Positions 1 to 9,959 of a DNA stretch of 32,837 nt are shown in pieces. This DNA comes from an uncultured Chthoniobacterales bacterium (GTDB taxonomy: Bacteria > Verrucomicrobiota > Verrucomicrobiia > Chthoniobacterales > CALDSX01): contig CALDSX010000024.1 of NCBI GenBank assembly GCA_937924445.1, positions 1 to 32,837 of the forward strand, in the 5' to 3' direction. The notes below the pieces were generated by a model. It was not told the DNA's origin. It saw only the letters and a list, made by a program, of their open reading frames with translations, and did no database searches. Both the position numbers and the translations under genes were made by a program. Within the stretch, counting starts at the first letter, position 1; each line of letters begins with the position of its first letter.

Positions 1-1
1 C

Positions 2-361
2 GCCGCGGGTGATCTCTTTGAGGTCTTTAGTGCCGGCTCCAAGCCTACGGGCTATGTGCATCCGCTGGCCATCGAAGCCCTGCGCGAGATCGGCATTGAT
101 ATTTCCGGTCACCACTCCAAACACCTGGATCAGTTTCTCGACGCAGGGATCAACATCGTAATCACGGTTTGCGACCACGCGAATGATGTGTGTCCGATTT
201 TCCCCGGGCAAGTGCGGCGGCACCATTGGGGCTTCGAGGACCCGCCCAAAGCCGGCCGCCCCGGCGAATCCGAAATGGATGCCTTTCGCCGCATCCGCGA
301 CCAAATCCGCTCTGTTTTTGAGGCCTACGTGGAGGGTTATCGCGACGCGCTCGCCGACTAA
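2..361 (+). CDS. arsC: Arsenate reductase, low-MW protein tyrosine phosphatase family (ArsC-like), 5' truncated by window
   Basis: Frame is open from base 2 ([45 protein letters not shown]...), typical LMW-PTP/ArsC; adjacent to ACR3 gene. Confidence 0.88.
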   Translation, partial: AAGDLFEVFSAGSKPTGYVHPLAIEALREIGIDISGHHSKHLDQFLDAGINIVITVCDHANDVCPIFPGQVRRHHWGFEDPPKAGRPGESEMDAFRRIRDQIRSVFEAYVEGYRDALAD

Positions 362-409
362 CGCGGATATTTTTCAGAAAGCCAACCAATTAAAAAACTA
401 ACTGATAAA

Positions 410-718
410 ATGAACGAACAAACCAAAGAACTCATCGCTCTCGGTGCTTCTGTCGCGGCTCACTGCCAACCGTGCCTGAAGTATCACTATGCCAAAGCAC
501 GAGAACTAGGGATTACCCCCGAGGAAATTCAGGCTGCGATGGAAGTTGGTCATCAGGTTTCCCAGGGTGCAACCAAGGCCATCCAGGATTTGCAAAATTC
601 TCTCTTGGTTTCGGCGCAGAAAGCCGATGACGAGCCCTGCTGCGGGGGGAGCGAAGCCAAGACCACTGACGAGCCCTGCTGCGGGGGCGGCGAAGACAGT
701 GGTGGGAAGTGCTGCTGA
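410..718 (+). CDS. Carboxymuconolactone decarboxylase/AhpD-like protein with Cys-rich C-terminal tail
   Basis: CQPCLKYHY (CxxC...H AhpD-type motif); tail DEPCCGGSEAKTTDEPCCGGGEDSGGKCC; arsenic operon context. Confidence 0.85.
   Translation: MNEQTKELIALGASVAAHCQPCLKYHYAKARELGITPEEIQAAMEVGHQVSQGATKAIQDLQNSLLVSAQKADDEPCCGGSEAKTTDEPCCGGGEDSGGKCC
629..687 (+). repeat. Intragenic 20-nt direct repeat (39-nt period) encoding DEPCCGG
   Basis: GACGAGCCCTGCTGCGGGGG at 629-648 and 668-687. Confidence 0.9.
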
Positions 719-782
719 GGCCGGTCTTCCATCGAAGTCGCCAACCTCCCGCCTGAAAAGTCTTCACCATCCTGCCTGAATT

Positions 783-1967
783 ATGAGCGAGTCTATTGCC
801 AAAAAAATGTCATTTCTCGACCGCTACCTCACCCTGTGGATTTTCCTAGCCATGGGGCTTGGGGTGGCGATTGGAAATTTTCTCATCGCTAACCCGGAGG
901 CTTTCTTTGCCCCGGTCACAATTGGGACCACCAATCTTCTCATCGCCGTCGGGCTGATCCTGATGATGTATCCGCCGCTGGCGAAGGTGCGCTACGAGGA
1001 GATGCCAAGGGTATTTTCCAATCTGAAAATCCTGGCCGTTTCGCTGCTGCAGAATTGGATTATCGGCCCGCTGCTGATGTTCACTCTGGCGGTGCTCTTC
1101 CTGCATGATCGTCCGGAATTCATGGTCGGGCTTATCCTGGTGGGCATTGCCCGCTGCATCGCGATGGTCCTCGTTTGGAATCAACTGGCCAAAGGCAACA
1201 GCGAATACTGCGCAGGCTTAGTGGCCTTTAATAGCGTCTTTCAGATCCTTTTCTTCGGCGTTTATGCCTGGATTTTTATCACCTGGCTGCCTGGGTTGCT
1301 GGGGATTGATTTGTCCGGAGTGCAGGGCGTGGGCGGGCGAACGATCACCGATGTGACGATCGGCGAGATTTTCACCAGCGTCGCGATTTACCTCGGCATT
1401 CCGTTTGCTGGCGGGATCCTCAGCCGCGTCGTCCTCATTCCGCTCAAAGGGAGGGAGTGGTATGAGAAAAAATTCATTCCGCATATCTCCCCCATCACTC
1501 TCATCGCGTTGCTCTTCACGATCGTGGTGATGTTTATGTTCAAGGGCAAAACGATCGTGACGTTGCCGATGGATGTGGTGTGGGTGGCCTTGCCGCTGGG
1601 CTGTTATTTTGTGCTGATGTTTTTGGTCAGCTTTTTCATCGGCAAATTTGTCGGCGCCGATTACAGCCGCAGCGCGACGCTGGCTTTCACCGCCTCGGGC
1701 AACAACTTTGAATTGGCCATCGCGGTGGCGATCGCCGTTTTTGGCGTGGCCTCGAAGGTCGCTTTCACAACCGTGATTGGGCCACTCGTGGAAGTGCCCT
1801 TCCTGATCGGCCTCGTCCACGTCGCTCTCTGGCTGAGGCGAAAGTATTTCCCGGAGGCTGTGATTCAGGAAGCCGACGCTTCCGGCATCGAGAGCCTGAG
1901 CGACAAAGACCGCGCCTTTCTCGAATCCGATGGCTGCAAGGCCGTGCGCCGGGCTATGGCAAAATGA
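783..1967 (+). CDS. acr3: ACR3 family arsenite efflux permease
   Basis: 394 aa polytopic protein; [34 protein letters not shown] matches the ACR3 signature. Confidence 0.95.
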   Translation: MSESIAKKMSFLDRYLTLWIFLAMGLGVAIGNFLIANPEAFFAPVTIGTTNLLIAVGLILMMYPPLAKVRYEEMPRVFSNLKILAVSLLQNWIIGPLLMFTLAVLFLHDRPEFMVGLILVGIARCIAMVLVWNQLAKGNSEYCAGLVAFNSVFQILFFGVYAWIFITWLPGLLGIDLSGVQGVGGRTITDVTIGEIFTSVAIYLGIPFAGGILSRVVLIPLKGREWYEKKFIPHISPITLIALLFTIVVMFMFKGKTIVTLPMDVVWVALPLGCYFVLMFLVSFFIGKFVGADYSRSATLAFTASGNNFELAIAVAIAVFGVASKVAFTTVIGPLVEVPFLIGLVHVALWLRRKYFPEAVIQEADASGIESLSDKDRAFLESDGCKAVRRAMAK

Positions 1968-2422
1968 ACGCCCCAATTCCATCCCGGCACCTTTCTCGCA
2001 GAACCATCCTTCCCCGCGCCTTAAATCTCCTCCTCTGGCTGAGCTTTTGCGCGATGGCAGGCACTGGGCTGCTTTTAGCCTTCCGCCTGCCGCCGGGCTC
2101 CCGTGGCGGGCGCGGGCTGGAAGCTCTGGGGCTGGGACGTCACGAATGGGGCGATGTGCATACCTGGGTGAGCTATATCTTCATGGCCACGATCGTTGTG
2201 CACCTTGCCTTGCACTGGCGCTGGCTCTGGCAGATCGCCGCCCGCAAGCGCGCGTGGCCCATGCTCGCCGGGTTCGGTCTCGGCATTGCCCAGCTTCTCT
2301 TCCTTGCGCTTCAACCGGTTCATAACCTAAATCGCAGTCGCTCCGAAACGGAAGCCAGATCGCTTGATCTTCAAAATGTGACGCAAAGGAAAGTTCACCC
2401 CGCACCGACATCGCCGAATTGA
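1964..2422 (+). CDS. DUF4405-like / cytochrome b-type membrane protein
   Basis: ATGA overlap with acr3; [21 protein letters not shown]...[28 protein letters not shown], paired TM segments with His residues. Confidence 0.7.
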   Translation: MNAPIPSRHLSRRTILPRALNLLLWLSFCAMAGTGLLLAFRLPPGSRGGRGLEALGLGRHEWGDVHTWVSYIFMATIVVHLALHWRWLWQIAARKRAWPMLAGFGLGIAQLLFLALQPVHNLNRSRSETEARSLDLQNVTQRKVHPAPTSPN

Positions 2423-2426
2423 TCTC

Positions 2427-3479
2427 ATGAAAAGCCCGCTGCTCGCTGCGACCTTGTTCGCTGGGATTCTCCTGCTTTCCGGCTGCGGGAAGCCCGCCGG
2501 TGATGAAAAAAAGGCGCCCTTGCCGGTGGTCGGTGTGGAGGAGATCCGTCCGGTGCCTTTTGCCCGCGAATTAGCACTGACGGGCGAAGTGGTCCCGGTG
2601 CGGGTTGCGAAGCTGTCCTCGTTTGCCGAGGGTCCTGTAACGTTTGCGGGGGTGCGTGAAGGCGACCGGGTCGAGGCCGGGACAAAACTCTTTGTGATTG
2701 GACGCAGTGCTTCCGCGGAAGCCGCCCTGGTCTCCTCGCTCGAAGAACTCCGCAAGCGCGAGGCGGAATTTCAACGGGCCAGCGCACTCCGAAATACTGG
2801 CGCGATCTCCGTCGAGCAACTCGATGTGGCTCGCTCGGAACTCGAACGTGCACGGGCGGCGGCCGCAGCGGCCCACCAGCAATCCGAAGACTACACCATC
2901 CATGCGCCCTGGAGCGGGGTGGTCGGTGCGATCTTGGCGCGGGAAGGGAACTATGTGCCGCCGAGGACGACCCTCGCAGAACTGTATGATCCGGCCTCGC
3001 TCGTGTTGCGGTTTGCGGTTCCCGAGGAAGAAGCCCTGCGCGTCGCGCCAGGGATGCGCCTCAAAGTTACCTTCGATGCGTATCCCGGCGAGACCTTCGA
3101 TCTCGAAGTCAGCCGGGCTTATGGGGAAATTGACCGCGCCCTGCGCCTGCGCACGTTTGAGGCCGGGCTGACCCCCGATCGCACTTTTCTACTTGGGATG
3201 TTCGCCCGGCTGCGGCTGGCTGTCGAGAGCCTGCCGGAAGCCATCACGGTGCCCGAAACCGCGTTGCTCAAGGATGACGCTGGCAGATTTGTCTTTGTCG
3301 TATGCGACAGCAAGGCGGCCCGTCGCGGGGTGGAAGTGGCCTTTGTGCAGGACGGGCGTGCGGTTATTTCGAGTGGTCTTGCGGCGGGGGAGGTCGTGGT
3401 GGTCGCTGGGAAGGAAACCATCCGGGCAGGCGCTGCTGTCCGCGTGCAAAAAGCTGACAAACCCTCCGCGTCGCAATGA
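2427..3479 (+). CDS. RND efflux transporter periplasmic adaptor (lipoprotein, MFP)
   Basis: Lipobox-like LLLSGCG; YTIHAPWSGVVGAILAREGNYVPPRTTLAELYDP biotinyl-lipoyl-like domain; ATGA overlap with the permease gene. Confidence 0.93.
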   Translation: MKSPLLAATLFAGILLLSGCGKPAGDEKKAPLPVVGVEEIRPVPFARELALTGEVVPVRVAKLSSFAEGPVTFAGVREGDRVEAGTKLFVIGRSASAEAALVSSLEELRKREAEFQRASALRNTGAISVEQLDVARSELERARAAAAAAHQQSEDYTIHAPWSGVVGAILAREGNYVPPRTTLAELYDPASLVLRFAVPEEEALRVAPGMRLKVTFDAYPGETFDLEVSRAYGEIDRALRLRTFEAGLTPDRTFLLGMFARLRLAVESLPEAITVPETALLKDDAGRFVFVVCDSKAARRGVEVAFVQDGRAVISSGLAAGEVVVVAGKETIRAGAAVRVQKADKPSASQ

Positions 3480-6400
3480 TTCAGGCTGCTGTCCGGAATC
3501 GCATCTCGACCCTGGTGCTGGCGCTGGGGCTTGCGCTCTTTGGCGCGTTCAATCTGCCTCGCATCCCGGTGGATTTCCTGCCCGACATCACTTACCCGCT
3601 CGTCAAGCTCTCGATCGAATGGAAAGGTGCGACGCCGGAAGATATTGACCGCAACCTCGCCGACCCGATTGAGCGCGAGATGGCCTCCGTTGAGGGCCTC
3701 GACTTTCTCTCCTCGAGTTCGCTCGAAGGGCTCTACCAACTGGATGTGAATTTTCGCTACGGGGTGAATCCCGACGTGGCCTACCAGGACGCGCTCGCGG
3801 CGTTTGCACGGGCTCAGAAAAATCTGCCTCCCGACATCGAACCGGCGGTCATTATTAAGGCCGATCCGTCCCAGTTGCCCGTTGTCGAGGTGGTCTTCGA
3901 GAGTGACCGGATGGACTTGCGCGACTTGCGCCTGTGGATTGACAACTGGCTGGTCGAGCGTCTGCTCGCCGCCCATGGCGTCGCGGCGGCGGATGTCGCC
4001 GGTGGGCTCGAACGCGAAATCCGCATCCTCATCCGCCCGGAATCCCTCGAAAAATACGGCCTCTCGCTCGATGCCATCGAGCGCCGTCTCCTCGAAGAAA
4101 ATGTGCAACGTCTCGGGGGACGCGTGACCGGCCCGCACCAGGAAACCATCGTGCGCACGCTCGGCGAGTATCGCCATCTCGACGAAATCCGGGGTATCAC
4201 CCTCCTGCGCAAAGGAGCTGACCGCATCCGGCTCGGCGACATCGCGCGGGTCGAGGACTCGCACGAGGAAGTCCGATTGCTCACGCGCTATCGAGGTCGC
4301 CCGGCGGTGAAGGTGAATATCATCAAACAGGCCGATGCCAACACGATCCTCACCGTGCGTTCGGTCGAAGAAACCCTGCGCTCGCTCCAGCCTTCGTTTC
4401 CCGCCGGCGTGGCCTTCCACCTCGTCCAAAATCAGGCCGACTACATCATCGGCGCGATCAAAGGGGTGCGCAGCACCGCAATCGAAGCCGCCCTCCTCGT
4501 CATTCTCGGATTTTTCCTTTTCCTCGGCAATCCGCGCATTGTCTTCATCATCGTCGTGGCGTTGCCAATTACCGTGCTGGCGAATTTCTTCGTCATGCGA
4601 ATGGCGGGGTTTTCGCTGAACATCCTCTCGCTCGGCGGGCTGATTGTGGCCATCAGCGTGCTGCTCGATCCCTCGACGATTGTGCTCGAAAATATTGCCC
4701 GCCGAATGCGCAAAGATCCGCACCTACCACCGGGGGATGTCGCTATTGAATTCACCCGCGAAGTCGCCCCGGCAGTGGTCGCAGCCGGGCTGGCCTTTGT
4801 GGCGCTCTTCGTTCCGTTTCTCCTGGTGCAGGGGATGGTGCCGCTGCTTTTCCGCGAGTTGGTTTTAGTGATCCTGAGTGTGGTGGTACTCAGCTCGCTC
4901 GGCGCGCTCACTCTCACCCCGACGCTGGCAGCGTGGCTCCTTCGCCCCGGCGCGAATCAAAAATCCGCCACCCGCGAGCCTTTCGACCAACGGCTCAACC
5001 GGGCTATGCAAGCCCTCTACCGTCCGGCGGTTGGGTTTTGCCTGCGGCACCGGCTGCTTGTGATTTTCTTTTTTGCGGTAATCCTGGCCAGTGGCGTGCT
5101 GGCCTTTGTGCGCTCGGGCGCGGAATTTTTTCCTGCGGTGGATGATGGGCGCATCATCGTAAAAGTGCGCATGCCCGCCGGCGTGCCCTTGGCCGAAATG
5201 GATGAGGTCATTCGCCGCATCGAGGCACTGGTGCAGGACGACCCGCGCGTGCGCAACGTCTTTGCCCTCACGGGCGGCGCGGTGCGTGGACTTTACACCA
5301 ACAAAATCGGCAACGAGGCTCAGGTGGACATCGAATTGGTTCCGCGTTCGCAGCGCAAGCTCACCACTTCGCAATTCCTTGCTGAGCTGCGCCCGAAGGT
5401 GACACAGATCAGCGCCCCCGGCGCGCGCATCATGCCCGCACTGGCGAAAATGCGCGGCATCCGCACACTCGGCCAATCGGATATCGAAGTGGAAATCAAG
5501 GGCCCCGACCTCGCCACGCTCTTCGACCAGGCCCGCTCGGTGGCGGCCGCGCTTGAGAAACGTCCGGGACTGACCAACGTGTATGTCTCCTTGGATTTCA
5601 CCAAGCCCGAGTTTCAGGTAACCGTGGACCGCGAGCGCGCGGCGGATGCCGGGCTGTCGGTCAGCGCGGTGGCGGCGGCGCTGCGCGGCTACATCGGCGG
5701 CGATGTGCCGACGCGCTATCGCGAGGGCAACGAACTCTACGACGTCCGCGTGTTGGTGCCCGAACGCGACATTCGCTCGCGTAGCGATGTCGAGAATTTT
5801 TCACTGGCCCTGCCAGGTGGAGGATTCGCCCGCCTCGGCACGCTAGCCAAGGTCGAACCCTCGACCGGCCCCGTCGAAATCCTGCGACAGAACCAGGTCA
5901 AGCAGGTCATCGTGCGGGTGGACGCCCAGAAAATTTCGCTCGGCAATGCCAACCGCGAAGTCGCGGACGTGCTTGCCGGGCTCGACTGGCCGGCCGGGTA
6001 TTCCTACACCATCGGCGGCAAAGCCAAGCAAATGGGGGAAATGCAGGGCACCGTGCGTGAGATTCTGGCACTGGCCCTGTTTTTCTCCTTCATCATTCTC
6101 GCCGTGCAATTCAACAGCCTGCGGCTTCCGTTTGTCGTCCTTGTGGCCGCGCCCTTCTGCTTGGCCGGTGTCGGCTACGGGCTTTATCTCACCGGCCAGC
6201 CCTTCGGGGTGACGGTGATCGTGGGGGTGCTGGTCGTTTTGGCGGCCAATGCCAACGACGCCGTCCTGCTCGTCGAGACCGCGGAGCGGCTGCGCGCCGA
6301 GGGCATGGAAAAAATCTCCGCCACTCTTGAGGCCGCTGTCGTGCGCCTCCGCCCGCGCCTCATGACCACCCTGCCTGTCGTGCTCGGGTTTATGCCCCTG

Positions 6401-6589
6401 GCTTTCGCGTGGGAAGAAGGCGGCGAACTCATGCGCCCGATGGCCTGCGCCGCCATTGGCGGCCTGCTTGCCGAAGTGGCCGTCGCCATTTTCCTTGTCC
6501 CTGTCTTTTATTCCCTTTTCTCCGGGCAGCGGTTGCGGGAACCTGCCCACGAGACAACTCACCTCCCGCTTCCAAAAACAACAAACTGA
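3476..6589 (+). CDS. RND efflux transporter permease subunit
   Basis: 1037 aa; N-terminal VRNRISTLVLALGLALFGAFNLPRIPVDFLPDITYPLVKLSIEWKGATPEDIDRNLADPIE typical of RND permeases. Confidence 0.95.
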   Translation: MIQAAVRNRISTLVLALGLALFGAFNLPRIPVDFLPDITYPLVKLSIEWKGATPEDIDRNLADPIEREMASVEGLDFLSSSSLEGLYQLDVNFRYGVNPDVAYQDALAAFARAQKNLPPDIEPAVIIKADPSQLPVVEVVFESDRMDLRDLRLWIDNWLVERLLAAHGVAAADVAGGLEREIRILIRPESLEKYGLSLDAIERRLLEENVQRLGGRVTGPHQETIVRTLGEYRHLDEIRGITLLRKGADRIRLGDIARVEDSHEEVRLLTRYRGRPAVKVNIIKQADANTILTVRSVEETLRSLQPSFPAGVAFHLVQNQADYIIGAIKGVRSTAIEAALLVILGFFLFLGNPRIVFIIVVALPITVLANFFVMRMAGFSLNILSLGGLIVAISVLLDPSTIVLENIARRMRKDPHLPPGDVAIEFTREVAPAVVAAGLAFVALFVPFLLVQGMVPLLFRELVLVILSVVVLSSLGALTLTPTLAAWLLRPGANQKSATREPFDQRLNRAMQALYRPAVGFCLRHRLLVIFFFAVILASGVLAFVRSGAEFFPAVDDGRIIVKVRMPAGVPLAEMDEVIRRIEALVQDDPRVRNVFALTGGAVRGLYTNKIGNEAQVDIELVPRSQRKLTTSQFLAELRPKVTQISAPGARIMPALAKMRGIRTLGQSDIEVEIKGPDLATLFDQARSVAAALEKRPGLTNVYVSLDFTKPEFQVTVDRERAADAGLSVSAVAAALRGYIGGDVPTRYREGNELYDVRVLVPERDIRSRSDVENFSLALPGGGFARLGTLAKVEPSTGPVEILRQNQVKQVIVRVDAQKISLGNANREVADVLAGLDWPAGYSYTIGGKAKQMGEMQGTVREILALALFFSFIILAVQFNSLRLPFVVLVAAPFCLAGVGYGLYLTGQPFGVTVIVGVLVVLAANANDAVLLVETAERLRAEGMEKISATLEAAVVRLRPRLMTTLPVVLGFMPLAFAWEEGGELMRPMACAAIGGLLAEVAVAIFLVPVFYSLFSGQRLREPAHETTHLPLPKTTN

Positions 6590-6595
6590 AAACCT

Positions 6596-6832
6596 ATGAC
6601 AAAACTGCAAATCCTTGGAACCGGCTGCGCCAAATGCAATGCCCTCACCGAAGTCGCTAAAAAAGCCGCCGACGAACTCGGCCTCACCTACGAAGTCGAG
6701 AAAGTCACCGACATGATGCGCTTCGCCGACTTCGGCGTCATGATCACGCCCGCGCTCGTCGTCAACGGCGTCGTCAAATCCTCCGGCAAAGTCCCCACGC
6801 TCGACGAGGCCAAAAAACTCATCGCAGGCTAG
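6596..6832 (+). CDS. Small thioredoxin / redox-active disulfide protein
   Basis: MTKLQILGTGCAKCNAL (CxxC), ITPALVVNGVVKSSGKVPT; commonly found in ars operons. Confidence 0.92.
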   Translation: MTKLQILGTGCAKCNALTEVAKKAADELGLTYEVEKVTDMMRFADFGVMITPALVVNGVVKSSGKVPTLDEAKKLIAG

Positions 6833-7081
6833 TCCAAATGCCATCCCTTGGGCTGGACGCTCAAAAGCATGCGCGGGAGTGATCTCGTCTTTGGCGAGGT
6901 TCACTTTTTGAGCTAAACCCACTTCGGTCGATTGCTGGAGTGCTCTGCACCATAACAACAATGCGCACCTCCGCAGGGGCGCAAGTTGAATGCTACGGGC
7001 GGCACCCCGAGATGCTGGCCGCGCACCTGACACGGGCCAAATGTTGCTGCCAAGCCCCCCCTGCCGCCCGCCTTTGGGCTT

Positions 7082-7095
7082 CTACCTGAGCAGTT
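7082..7095. repeat. Inverted copy of 14-nt putative IS terminus
   Basis: CTACCTGAGCAGTT is the exact reverse complement of AACTGCTCAGGTAG at 32784-32797. Confidence 0.6.
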
Positions 7096-7991
7096 TTGGA
7101 TGTGTCACGACTAGTTTTTGCTGGGCCATTGATAACAGACAGAGTGCGGCCGTCGGAAGCATTTTTCGCAGACAAAGTTTGGCTGCGGGCGATTTCGTGC
7201 TGGCATGAGTCAGGCGAAAAACCACAGCAAACTTCCCCAGCATAAAAGCCGCAGGCGCGATAGCACCTGCCGCGGTAACGCCTACTATGACGAAACTTTC
7301 CACAACCAAAAACTCGTAGGCTCACTGCATGTTCAAGTCGCGGGAAAGGCGTCGTAAGTCCAGATCGACGATTTTGCAGGCGACGTTTGGACATCCCCAC
7401 CTCGATTCTCTTAGAGCAAGCACGACCAAACGCGTCAAAGAGTGTCCTGCGAATTTTTCGTGCCACAGAATGGAGAAGTTTCTGGGGCAGGTTGCTAAAG
7501 TGAACATCTACGAGAGCTGCTCAATTGGCTTTTATCTTTTTGTGGGGATATACAGGAAGGAATTATGCTACTCATCAGTGTGTAACCAGAGAGGGCAACG
7601 GCCTCTGTCAAGACTGCCCTGCGAACGATTCGTGCAAATATTCCCAGCCCTTCACAAGAATACAACATGGGCAAATGGGAACTGCTGTGTTCTGTGCTCT
7701 GCCCCCACCCTGAAAGCGTCGGCATTTTTCCGTTGCACCGTGGTCGTTATCCTGAAAAAATTTATTTATGGCTAGTCTCCGATGTGTCATTTTGCCCTGC
7801 TTAAGCATCCTCTCAAAACTTTGTTCTTTCGCGGAACCCAGCTTTCACAAGAGGTATACAGCCTTAAACAAAGTGATTGCGCAGGTTGCCTTCGGTAGGT
7901 TTTCTGAGGGGTTCACCGCCAACCAGCTTAACGGCATGCGTCTGTTCTACTGCGCGAGCGTGGGAGATGCGCAGAGGCTCGCAATAAGGCG

Positions 7992-9719
7992 TTGCGCTCT
8001 CTCATGACCGCCATGGAACACAAGACTGGCTCTTGCAAGATGTCTTCGGTGCGCAAGTTCCGGTTGTGGTTGTGGGCGGGCGCTGCCTTGGGCTTGGTCT
8101 TGGTCGTAACGGCAGCTTTTGCCTGTCTGACCTATGGATGGGATAAGCCTCTCCTCGGCCCGCACGCATTCCGCCAGACGCAGACGGCCATTTCTTCATA
8201 TTACATGGTGCGTCATCCGGAAATGTTTCTACGCTACATAACGCCTGTTCTTGGCAAGCCATGGGAAATTCCGATGGAAGTTCCGTATTATCAATGGCTA
8301 GTGGCACGGTGGCACACACTTACGGGTATGCCTTTGGATGCAGCGGGGCGGTTTGTCTCCGTTTTTTTCCTCCTGGCATGTCTGTGGCCAATAACGTTGC
8401 TGATGCGCGCGTTAGGCACCCCTTGGGCCGGTGTTTGGGTCTCGTGGTGTTTAATCCTCTCCAGCCCGCTCTATTTATTCTGGAGCAATGCGTTTCTGAT
8501 CGAGAGCACAGGGTTATTTTTGGTCCTTGGAATGACCGCTTTTCTCACAAGAGCCCTCCGGCATCAATCCCCCTGGGATGCTGCCGTCGCGTTTTTGTTT
8601 GGGCTATTGGCGATTACCTGTAAGGCCACAACCTGGGCCATTGCGGCTGGGGCTTCACTCCTTCTCATCTTCTATCTGATTGGGCGGGAGAATCTATTGT
8701 CGGCAGTGAGAAATCCGCTTGCATCGCTGCGCGGGCCCAAGCTGCGTCTGTGGATGGTTGCCCTCCTTTGTGCCGTCTCGCTTGCTCTATGTTTTATTGT
8801 CGGGAAAATGTGGTTAGACTTTGCCGATAAGATAAAAAGCAAAAACATATTTGCGCGGGAACTTATCATCGCAAACTCCGAAAACCAAAAACGCTGGAAT
8901 TACGGCACGCTGGAACAGAAACTTGACCCGGCTACCTGGCAAGGAATTGGTCGGCACATTGCCAGCCAGCTTACTCCTGAAGCGCCTCTTGTTGGGAGCA
9001 TTTTCCTCCCTGCCGTTCTGATGATTTCCCTGGTTTTTGCACGTGGCAGGCGGCTAGTGCCGCTTATTTTCCTGGCCGTTTTTGCAGCTGGCCCCTTGGT
9101 TTTTACAAACCTTTATTTCGAGCACAGTTATTACTGGATGGCGAACGGAGTCTGGCTTTTGCTCGCTGCGGGAGATGTGGCAGGGCGTCTTTTGTCGTTC
9201 CCGAAAGTCCCGCTTGGGGGAGATAAAAAAAACGTTGCTTCGGTCTGGCTTGCGAGATCGGCCGTTACCCTCACAGTCGTTTTAACGCTAATTCTTAGTG
9301 GGTTCGCGCAGTGGCGACGCATTTATTTTCCGATCCTGCAAAATCTGCCTTCGCAAGCGAGCCTAGCGAAGGCGTTTATCGAACCAGCACAGAAAACTGT
9401 GCTACCCGGTAGAACGCTGTTGGTGCTTGGTCACGATTGGAACCCGGCCATTCTATATTATGCTGAGCGCAAAGGAATCGCTTTTCCAACAGCTCCGTGG
9501 ATTCCTTTTCCGTGTCGTCAGCTCGATGAGGCACTTGGCCGCTTTGAGGAGGCAGAAGAACTGGGTGGAGTTCTTGTTGGCGGCACTTTTCTCAATACCG
9601 AATTCAGGCAGGCCGTCGAGGCCTTCCTCGCGCAAATCGGGGCTGCGCCACCACCCGTACAGACACCCTTTGGCCTGCTTTTCCGTGTTCAAAGCGGGCG
9701 TGACAAAACCCGCTTTTGA
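7992..9719 (+). CDS. Glycosyltransferase family 39/PMT-like polytopic membrane protein (start uncertain: 7992, 8004, 8013 or 8040)
   Basis: GPHAFRQTQTAISSYYM luminal-loop motif, multiple TM segments, C-terminal soluble domain. Confidence 0.8.
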   Translation: MRSLMTAMEHKTGSCKMSSVRKFRLWLWAGAALGLVLVVTAAFACLTYGWDKPLLGPHAFRQTQTAISSYYMVRHPEMFLRYITPVLGKPWEIPMEVPYYQWLVARWHTLTGMPLDAAGRFVSVFFLLACLWPITLLMRALGTPWAGVWVSWCLILSSPLYLFWSNAFLIESTGLFLVLGMTAFLTRALRHQSPWDAAVAFLFGLLAITCKATTWAIAAGASLLLIFYLIGRENLLSAVRNPLASLRGPKLRLWMVALLCAVSLALCFIVGKMWLDFADKIKSKNIFARELIIANSENQKRWNYGTLEQKLDPATWQGIGRHIASQLTPEAPLVGSIFLPAVLMISLVFARGRRLVPLIFLAVFAAGPLVFTNLYFEHSYYWMANGVWLLLAAGDVAGRLLSFPKVPLGGDKKNVASVWLARSAVTLTVVLTLILSGFAQWRRIYFPILQNLPSQASLAKAFIEPAQKTVLPGRTLLVLGHDWNPAILYYAERKGIAFPTAPWIPFPCRQLDEALGRFEEAEELGGVLVGGTFLNTEFRQAVEAFLAQIGAAPPPVQTPFGLLFRVQSGRDKTRF

Positions 9720-9959
9720 ACTCGCAATTAGAGACGATCCCAGACAAGTCGACCTTTTTGACCGGAGAGGCAGAATCTCTGCCAGGGAGAAGATTGTTGA
9801 ATTTCGTTTTCATCTTCCGTTTTTCAACCTTAGCAATTTGCTCCTCTCTGCGGCAGGTGCGGGTATTCCGTTTTTCGCGACGGCGTTTGCCATTTTACTA
9901 AACAACGCCAAAATAACTTGCGAAGTTGACCCGCGAAGGGTAAACGCGCCACCGGCATC

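Noticed and set aside
1218-1982. 254-aa minus-strand ORF
   Set aside because: Shadow ORF opposite acr3, which is unambiguous on the plus strand.
3119-4723. 534-aa minus-strand ORF
   Set aside because: Antisense to the RND permease; His/Asp/Arg-rich composition typical of a spurious frame in GC-rich coding DNA.
5843-7033. 396-aa minus-strand ORF
   Set aside because: Antisense to the RND permease and thioredoxin genes; no family motifs.
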